Source of the DNA: a virus
Virus record (IMG/VR): IMGVR_UViG_3300002835_000892
Coordinates: 1 to 27,297 of that record
Strand: one strand, 5' to 3'
DNA: 27,297 nucleotides
Below the pieces are notes generated by a model. That model saw nothing but the letters and a program-made list of their open reading frames with translations. It was not told the origin of the DNA and searched no databases. A program made the translations under genes and the position numbers. This document shows, in pieces, positions 22,495-27,297 of the stretch. Position 1 is the first letter of the stretch. Each line of letters begins with the position of its first letter.

Positions 22495-22959
22495 TTATTT
22501 ATATGATGTGTATTTAGTTTCTCCTCTCACTTTAGTTGCCTTGAGGATCTGTTTACGTTGTTTACCGTTAGCTTTATAACTTACATGTACCCATGAAGGA
22601 TTAACATCATCACCAAATTCCCATATAAGCTGATCAAAATTTAAATTATCTTTTATGTATTTAAAGATTTCACTATTCTTAATTTTTGTACCATCCATAT
22701 CAATATCTAAAGCTTCACCTAAACAATGTTGACTCGTTAATGATGTACCAGGAACAAGTCTATTTAACTTCTCACTTCTGTATCCTGAACTTATATGTAT
22801 TGGAACTTTAAAATGTTCTCTAATTGGTTGAAAGATATTAGTTGCTAGTAATTTTAAGCTTTCTAGATGTTTTTCTGTTGGCATATTATCTATACCACTT
22901 CTTTTAGCAGATTCACTTCTAGTCACTTCTGACAAATCTAAATTCTCTGATAGTTTCAT
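22495..22959 (-). CDS. M15-type peptidase (endolysin candidate)
   Basis: This 154-residue protein has the Peptidase M15 zinc-site pattern SQHCLGEALDID (His78, Asp85) and a later WEFGDDVNPSWVHVSY (Glu114, His125) that gives the third zinc ligand and catalytic acid. The preceding IHISSGYRSEKLN is the usual substrate-side strand. Such enzymes cut D-Ala or L-Ala/D-Glu peptide bonds in peptidoglycan. No signal peptide or cell-wall binding domain is visible, as in many small endolysins that need a holin. A holin-like and two spanin-like genes lie upstream, separated only by a homing endonuclease gene, so it probably belongs to the lysis cassette. Confidence 0.85.
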   Translation of the reverse strand: MKLSENLDLSEVTRSESAKRSGIDNMPTEKHLESLKLLATNIFQPIREHFKVPIHISSGYRSEKLNRLVPGTSLTSQHCLGEALDIDMDGTKIKNSEIFKYIKDNLNFDQLIWEFGDDVNPSWVHVSYKANGKQRKQILKATKVRGETKYTSYK

Positions 22960-22962
22960 TTC

Positions 22963-23670
22963 TTAAATATTTTCTAAATATTTCCATTTAATAATGCTTT
23001 TAACTTTACCCTGACAATAAGACCTCAATTTGCCATAGCTTATCTTATTAATGTCTGACGCAATTCTAACATTATCGTAAACTTCTCCAGTCTCTATATT
23101 AATTACTTTTTTAGAGTTAGGATTATCTGAGCCATACCTAACAGAAACAATTCTGTTTTTAAAAGCATCAGATTCAATTAAAGACTTTTTTATTTTAAGT
23201 TTAATTTCTTCAGAATGTGTGCTACCTAATCTATTTTGTCTAAGTTTTGCTTTTGTTTCTTCAGAATGAGTCTTTCCATAAAATGGGTTTTTTTCTCCAA
23301 TCCTTAACTTAGCTAATTCAGATAAATTTTTACACATGGATTCTGGCAATGATTTTCCTTTCCAATATGGTATTTTATGCTTCCATCCTAAAGTGCCTTG
23401 ACCTCCATCAGTCCAATTAACAAGAGTACCACCACAAGTATCTATTCTACCATACATACTTATCATTTCTATTTCTTTTGTACATGCTTCGTCAAAAGAT
23501 AGGTTATCTAACATAATTTCAACTTTATACTCACAGTTTTTAATTACGTTATGCCAGTGCTTATTTCTGCTTTTTGTTTGGTATGCCCTAGAATAATTAG
23601 AATCTGTACCCAATCCAATATAGAAAGGTACATTTTTATCTAACCTAATATGCCTATAAACGTATGCCAT
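22963..23670 (-). CDS. GIY-YIG homing endonuclease with NUMOD motifs
   Basis: This 235-residue protein has an N-terminal GIY-YIG-like domain, YVYRHIRLDKNVPFYIGLG (Tyr5, Tyr17, Gly19), a basic stretch with SRAYQTKSRNKHWHN (Arg28) and Glu66 in TKEIEMI. The NUMOD3-type repeat GEKNPFYGKTHSEETKAKLR and its partial copy GSTHSEEIKLKIKK follow (125-165). A NUMOD1-like C-terminus with VINIETGEVYDNVRIASDIN closes the protein. These DNA-binding modules are typical of free-standing homing endonucleases. It sits inside the lysis cassette between the M15 peptidase and the holin-like gene, leaving those genes intact. Confidence 0.85.
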   Translation of the reverse strand: MAYVYRHIRLDKNVPFYIGLGTDSNYSRAYQTKSRNKHWHNVIKNCEYKVEIMLDNLSFDEACTKEIEMISMYGRIDTCGGTLVNWTDGGQGTLGWKHKIPYWKGKSLPESMCKNLSELAKLRIGEKNPFYGKTHSEETKAKLRQNRLGSTHSEEIKLKIKKSLIESDAFKNRIVSVRYGSDNPNSKKVINIETGEVYDNVRIASDINKISYGKLRSYCQGKVKSIIKWKYLENI

Positions 23671-23672
23671 AT

Positions 23673-23903
23673 TTATTCAACAGAATCTCCATCTTTCTTT
23701 TTTAAAATCTTTTCTGCACTCGTTAATGAAAGACAACCAAAAGCCAACAATGCTACTGATTCTACTAATATAGTTGATGGTGCAGTGTGCTCCTCACTGA
23801 ACGAGTTGTGGTACATGGTAACGCATAACGCTATTACACATAACAATCCACATAAACGCTTCATGCTATAATGTCCACTTTCATCACAAAAAAACTGTTT
23901 CAT
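23673..23903 (-). CDS. Holin-like small membrane protein
   Basis: This 76-residue protein has two hydrophobic segments, LCGLLCVIALCVTMY (about residues 17-31) and ILVESVALLAFGCLSLTS (about 45-62), and a charged Lys-rich C-terminus. The size and the two membrane spans fit a class II holin, which makes holes for the endolysin. It overlaps the upstream lipoprotein gene by four bases. The assignment is from topology and position next to an M15 peptidase. A small membrane regulator is the alternative. Confidence 0.65.
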   Translation of the reverse strand: MKQFFCDESGHYSMKRLCGLLCVIALCVTMYHNSFSEEHTAPSTILVESVALLAFGCLSLTSAEKILKKKDGDSVE

Positions 23904-24238
23904 TGTACTGTATCCTTTTTACTTTTACCCCAGAAGTTTTTCTTTTCTGTAACAAAAACAGTATCCCTAACAGTATCAATTTGAATTTGTACTCTTGGAT
24001 TTGCTTTTATTTCAGCTACCTCACTAAACAATTGTTTAATCTGTTTTTTATCCTCAATAATACTTTCAACAGTTTTGTTAATTATTTTAGCTTCTTTCTT
24101 TGTAGCCTCAACAATACTACTATCCATCTTTAATTGACTTTTAGCAACTTTTAATAGTAAAGTATCGTATTTGTTTACCTGCTCGGGTGCAGTTGTTGTA
24201 CACGAACTTATGAAAAGTATGAATACTAAATATCTCAT
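23900..24238 (-). CDS. Lipoprotein, outer-spanin candidate
   Basis: This 112-residue protein begins with a signal peptide ending in a lipobox, YLVFILFISSC (Cys13), so it would be lipid-anchored in the outer membrane. A Lys/Glu/Ile-rich helix (residues ~30-85) has coiled-coil character and the C-terminus is basic and polar. It lies directly before the holin-like gene and after a membrane-plus-coiled-coil gene, with four-base overlaps. This layout fits a two-component spanin (lipoprotein plus inner-membrane partner) that joins the membranes at lysis. It is longer than typical Rz1 proteins, so the role is inference. Confidence 0.6.
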   Translation of the reverse strand: MRYLVFILFISSCTTTAPEQVNKYDTLLLKVAKSQLKMDSSIVEATKKEAKIINKTVESIIEDKKQIKQLFSEVAEIKANPRVQIQIDTVRDTVFVTEKKNFWGKSKKDTVQ

Positions 24239-24534
24239 TTGATTTTCTGAATTTTACCTAATGATTCCAATGTGCTTAACTTTGCAGATGCTCCACTCAT
24301 TGCACCTTCGCACTTAATTAATGATTGACTCATAGCATCCATTTTAGCTTCGAGCTTCTCGATTTTTGCTCCTTGATTATCAATTTGCTCATGAAACGTG
24401 CTTCTAATATCAATGTATAAAGCACTAATGCCTATAATCACTAAAAACATTGTACCCACCACTGGGTTTTTACTAAAATCCTTAAAATTTATCGGTAAAG
24501 GATTTGTTAAATTTACTTTTTCTTTGATTGCCAT
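24235..24534 (-). CDS. Membrane-anchored coiled-coil protein, inner-spanin candidate
   Basis: This 99-residue protein has one transmembrane segment (VVGTMFLVIIGISALYIDI, residues ~25-43) and then a periplasmic-type coiled coil with heptad-like KIEKLEAKMDAMSQSLIKCE. One N-terminal span with an outward coiled coil is the topology of inner-membrane spanins (Rz type). It overlaps the lipoprotein gene by four bases, as spanin pairs often do. Function is inferred from topology and order. Confidence 0.6.
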   Translation of the reverse strand: MAIKEKVNLTNPLPINFKDFSKNPVVGTMFLVIIGISALYIDIRSTFHEQIDNQGAKIEKLEAKMDAMSQSLIKCEGAMSGASAKLSTLESLGKIQKIK

Positions 24535-24536
24535 AA

Positions 24537-25079
24537 TTATAATTTTAATGAATAACCTACTGAATAACCACTCATTCCATAACCAACATTAAATAAACCT
24601 TTCTTACGTGTCTTTAGACTTAATGTGATGTTGTGATTTATATTGTTATAGTCTATACTCACATCGCTTCTTATGCCTATATACAGAGCAGCTTTAGGTT
24701 TGTCTTGTATATTGTTTGTAATTGTTATTATTTTTTCTTGGATTTTGGATTGGAATGATCTGCCGATGATTCTGTTTTGGCTGATGGTATCTTTGATAAC
24801 GTAGAGGTTACTATCTTGTCTGATGCTATCAGTAAACTCCTTAGCTTGATTGTAGTCTTTGATAATAAATGTAGTGTCATGTTTATCTATATAAACATTG
24901 GTGATGACAGTATCTAAAACTTTAAAAGGTATTCTATCTCCTTTAGTGTGTTTAGTAAAAGTTTTAACAGTAAAAACAGTATCTATTTTAGTTTTAGTCA
25001 CTGTGCTTTTTGGAATTCTAATTTTAAACAAAAAACAAGACAATAAAATCAAAATAAATATTATTCCATTCTTTATCAT
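24537..25079 (-). CDS. Exported protein with C-terminal beta region (DUF6808-like)
   Basis: This 180-residue protein has an N-terminal hydrophobic segment with a possible lipobox (IFILILLSC), then an extended Thr/Lys/Asp-rich region with repeated TxxxDTV-like strands (KIDTVFTVKTFTK, DTVITNVYIDKHDT). A C-terminal part follows with KAALYIGIRSDVSIDYNNIN and NVGYGMSGYSVGYSLKL that looks like outer-membrane beta hairpins. I recall a Bacteroidota phage family of this type as DUF6808 (name uncertain). A role at the cell envelope during lysis or superinfection exclusion is possible. It overlaps the upstream gene by four bases. Confidence 0.6.
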   Translation of the reverse strand: MIKNGIIFILILLSCFLFKIRIPKSTVTKTKIDTVFTVKTFTKHTKGDRIPFKVLDTVITNVYIDKHDTTFIIKDYNQAKEFTDSIRQDSNLYVIKDTISQNRIIGRSFQSKIQEKIITITNNIQDKPKAALYIGIRSDVSIDYNNINHNITLSLKTRKKGLFNVGYGMSGYSVGYSLKL

Positions 25080-25243
25080 TTTATTCCTTTAGTTGCTTTG
25101 ATGTAATACCTAATGGCAAAAATTCCACTAATTATAGCAATTAGAGAAGCTATTAAAGTCACTATTGGTTGTATATCAGCAATGCTTAACATTGCTCCTG
25201 ATACACTTATTGCGGTCGCCAAGTCAGCGTTATTATTTGTCAT
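25076..25243 (-). CDS. 55-residue single-span membrane protein, first gene of the minus unit
   Basis: I chose ATG 25243 (MTNNNADLATAISVSGAMLS) over an ATG at 25330, because the upstream candidate overlaps the minus-strand promoter at 25300-25330 and would start before the expected transcript. The protein has one hydrophobic segment, VTLIASLIAIISGIFAIRYY (about residues 29-48), and a basic end. Its size and position next to lysis-type genes make a holin or antiholin possible. It is the promoter-proximal gene of the minus-strand cassette. Confidence 0.65.
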   Translation of the reverse strand: MTNNNADLATAISVSGAMLSIADIQPIVTLIASLIAIISGIFAIRYYIKATKGIK

Positions 25244-25299
25244 CTTTAATTTGGGGGGTTTAGTATTATGTGTAAAAAGGCAATCTACACTATGAGTAA

Positions 25300-25330
25300 C
25301 AAAGCTAAGTATTACTTTTGATAATAACAA
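25300..25330 (-). promoter_or_regulatory. Bacteroidota-type promoter for the minus-strand cassette
   Basis: On the minus strand TTG (25330-25328) is followed after 20 bases by TAGCTTTG (25307-25300). This fits the Bacteroidota primary-sigma consensus of TTG, 19-21 bases, TAnnTTTG. Transcription would start near 25294, about 50 bases before the ATG at 25243. The element overlaps the plus-strand promoter described next. Confidence 0.72.
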
Positions 25331-25347
25331 ATATTTTTTTACATTTG
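25318..25347 (+). promoter_or_regulatory. Bacteroidota-type promoter for the two-domain glycosyltransferase
   Basis: TTG (25318-25320) is followed after 19 bases by TACATTTG (25340-25347), an exact fit to TTG-N19-TAnnTTTG. The expected start site is near 25352, which leaves a leader of about 18 bases before the ATG at 25370. A T-run occupies the end of the spacer. Its -33 region lies between the -33 and -7 elements of the opposite promoter. Confidence 0.75.
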
Positions 25348-25369
25348 ATGAATAAAAACCAATTATTAT

Positions 25370-27297
25370 ATGTCATCTAATATAAAATTTGAAAAAGCAT
25401 ATGTATTATATGCAAATGCATCTTATTTTGATACAGTGTTATCGTGTGTACAATCTATAAAAACATTTAGTGATGTTCCTATTATTGTTTACATGCTTAA
25501 TTCTAAGTTAAAGGTTGATGGAGCTATTACAATAAATTGGGAATGTGATGTAGATGTCATTCATAAACAGAAATATATAGATAGAAAGGATGATAAAGTG
25601 TATAAGCTGTTGATACAACGTCCACTTATTGTTAGAGATGCTCTATTGAATTATGCCACCTCTGTAGCTTATATAGATGCAGATAGTGTAGCTACAAAAT
25701 ATGTAGACAATATATTTACAATGTTTGATAATGATTCTACTCATCCCTATTTTGTAGAAGGTGTGTATGAATATCTACTTAGTGGAGGAAGAGGAGGAGC
25801 AGAGAGTAGAGAAGACTTATCAACAACATTAGAGCATCCAGCATGCATGTTGTTTAACGTTAACCAATATGTAAGACAGAAATATAGACAAACTGGTTAT
25901 TTTGTATCTGGACAGAATTGTATAGAGTTTTTAAATGAGTGGTATGAGATGTGCATTCATCCAGAAGTGTTGGCTAATCCTTCACATTATGCCCCCTATC
26001 ACGAAGAAACTATTGTTAATGTTTTATTATGGAAGATGAATATACATGTAGGTCTTCCATACATCTATGTAAATGGATCATATGATACTATCAATGAAGT
26101 GTATGACACTTTTGGCTTCACTGGTAAAGATAATCATATTAGAGAATGGGTGAAGATTCCTAAGACTAAATCAAATTTATTATTCTTTCATGGAGAAAAA
26201 AATGGTACAATCATGAATAAAATGATAGCTAAACTAAATAGTAAATTAAAAATATTATTTCTAGCACCTCACTTATCTACAGGAGGAATGCCAGCATTCT
26301 TATTGAAAAGAATAGAAGCTTTACAAACCTCTGGTGATGTTGATATATTTGTTGTAGAATATCAATGTTATGGTATTGAGTATGTTGTTCAGAGAAATCA
26401 AATAATGAATATCGTGAATCCAAACTTCCGTACACTATGGGAGAATAAAATGGAACTATTTGATTTCATAAATGATTGGAAACCTGATGTCATCCATATA
26501 GATGAAATGTCTGAAAGACTGAATAGGGAAATGATTGTATCATTATACAATCCAAACAGATCATATCGTATCATTGAAACTTGTCATGATGTATCATTTA
26601 ATCCAAATGATAAAATATTTCATCCAGATGCATATGCTTTCTGCACACCATATCACTTAAAGACATTCAATAACACAGATTCTTATAAGCAAGTGATTGA
26701 GTTTCCAATAGAGGATTTGAAGAATAAAAAATGTATATGGGATGAAGCTATGTTTGATCTTGGATTTGATTTCTCAAAAGAACATGTTGTAAATGTTGGA
26801 CTATGGACTTCAGGAAAGAATCAGAAAGAAGCTGTTGAACTAGCAAGACAAATGCCTGATGTACAGTTTCATTTTGTAGGAAACATGGCTCCTAACTTTA
26901 GAGAATATTGGTATCCAATAATATTAGATCTTCCAGATAATTGTAAAATATGGGGAGAACGTGACGATGTTTATAAATTCTTAATGGCTTCAGATGTATT
27001 TATGTTTAATAGCACTTGGGAATGTAATCCTTTAGTTATTAGAGAAGCTATTGGTCATGAGTGTAAAATCTTAGCAAGAAACCTACCACAATATTGTGGA
27101 ATGTTTGATGAATACATTACACCAATAGGTGATAACTTAAAAGAACAATTAGAAGAAGCTTTAGAACAACCTGTTACATACACTGTTCCTGCTGATGGAT
27201 TTATAAATTTTAGAGATGATCATGTTGCTTTATATAAACAAGTGAGTATGAATGATGTCAAAATGAGTGCTGTATCCATCGTTCATCATTTTGTTAA
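25370..27297 (+). CDS. Two-domain glycosyltransferase (partial, runs past the window end)
   Basis: The frame is open from ATG 25370 to the last base, giving 642 codons without a stop. The N-terminal domain (about 1-290) has FEKAYVLYANASYFDTVLSC as a first strand and AYIDADSVATKYV with Asp103-x-Asp105 as the metal-binding DxD of a GT-A (GT8-like) transferase. The C-terminal domain (from ~294) starts ILFLAPHLSTGGMPAFLLKR and has VVNVGLWTSGKNQKEAVELA. It carries the EX7E motif of GT4-type GT-B enzymes in STWECNPLVIREAIGHE (Glu551, Glu559). Both domains appear to have their catalytic motifs, so the protein may add two sugars in sequence. It starts the next plus-strand unit. Acceptors are unknown. 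Confidence 0.88.
   Translation, partial: MSSNIKFEKAYVLYANASYFDTVLSCVQSIKTFSDVPIIVYMLNSKLKVDGAITINWECDVDVIHKQKYIDRKDDKVYKLLIQRPLIVRDALLNYATSVAYIDADSVATKYVDNIFTMFDNDSTHPYFVEGVYEYLLSGGRGGAESREDLSTTLEHPACMLFNVNQYVRQKYRQTGYFVSGQNCIEFLNEWYEMCIHPEVLANPSHYAPYHEETIVNVLLWKMNIHVGLPYIYVNGSYDTINEVYDTFGFTGKDNHIREWVKIPKTKSNLLFFHGEKNGTIMNKMIAKLNSKLKILFLAPHLSTGGMPAFLLKRIEALQTSGDVDIFVVEYQCYGIEYVVQRNQIMNIVNPNFRTLWENKMELFDFINDWKPDVIHIDEMSERLNREMIVSLYNPNRSYRIIETCHDVSFNPNDKIFHPDAYAFCTPYHLKTFNNTDSYKQVIEFPIEDLKNKKCIWDEAMFDLGFDFSKEHVVNVGLWTSGKNQKEAVELARQMPDVQFHFVGNMAPNFREYWYPIILDLPDNCKIWGERDDVYKFLMASDVFMFNSTWECNPLVIREAIGHECKILARNLPQYCGMFDEYITPIGDNLKEQLEEALEQPVTYTVPADGFINFRDDHVALYKQVSMNDVKMSAVSIVHHFV

Noticed and set aside
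23650-25295. Plus-strand open frames in the lysis region
   Set aside because: They oppose well-supported minus-strand genes with signal peptides and overlaps, and have no coupling or promoter.
25244-25330. Longer N-terminus for the 55-residue membrane protein
   Set aside because: It would overlap the minus-strand promoter, and the start codon would lie upstream of the predicted transcript start.
1-27297. CRISPR array, tRNA or rRNA genes, transposon or integrase
   Set aside because: I saw no regular spacer-repeat pattern, no tRNA-like cloverleaf and no transposase or integrase motif by eye; tRNAscan and HMM searches could still find weak cases.

Overview
The window is AT-rich, almost gap-free DNA. 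It reads as part of a large tailed phage (Caudoviricetes) of a Bacteroidota host, probably a flavobacterium-like one. Phage origin rests on an rIIA/rIIB pair, a RecB/RecE-type nuclease, a RecA-like recombinase, dUTPase, a monomeric B12-dependent ribonucleotide reductase, several free-standing homing endonucleases and a lysis-type cassette. The host guess rests on two divergent promoters that match the Bacteroidota consensus (TTG, 19-20 bp, TAnnTTTG), on A-rich start-codon contexts without Shine-Dalgarno sequences, and on proteins with Thr-run and GTSG repeats. No capsid, portal, terminase or polymerase gene is in the window, so finer placement is not possible. I found no tRNA, rRNA, CRISPR array or insertion sequence, and no gene-free stretch over 300 bases.

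Layout. Positions 1-15645 are all plus strand: a partial gene and two tandem paralogues (1-747), rIIA and rIIB (760-4668), an HNH nuclease and a run of tiny overlapping ORFs (4720-6095), a PD-(D/E)XK nuclease and small unknown genes (6100-8502), ribonucleotide reductase (8585-10477), recA-like and dUTPase (10615-12199), a NinG-like nuclease and small genes, a GroES-like protein, then two GT-A glycosyltransferases flanking a SAM methyltransferase (13372-15294) and an HNH endonuclease. Four rho-independent-type hairpins punctuate this half and a fifth sits at the convergence point near 15.65 kb.

Positions 15663-25243 are all minus strand, so transcription enters from the right. In transcription order they hold a small membrane protein, membrane/lipoprotein genes that look like spanins, a holin-like protein, a homing endonuclease, an M15 peptidase (endolysin candidate), a collagen-like GTSG-repeat protein, a short Thr-run protein with the same N-terminus, a glycosyltransferase, a second Thr-run protein, a helical Dps-like protein, and a block of very small Lys/Gly-rich basic proteins interrupted by a GIY-YIG endonuclease. 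From 25370 to the window end a plus-strand two-domain glycosyltransferase starts at the overlapping divergent promoter pair.

Together the left half supplies nucleotides (RNR, dUTPase), recombination (nuclease, RecA) and host-interaction genes (rII), and the right half supplies lysis and probably virion-surface proteins. The most interesting theme is the co-occurrence of four glycosyltransferase genes (five catalytic domains), a sugar-type methyltransferase and three low-complexity Thr/Ser/Gly-rich proteins, two of which share an N-terminal tag. I infer that the phage may decorate its own surface proteins. This is a hypothesis, not something the sequence proves.
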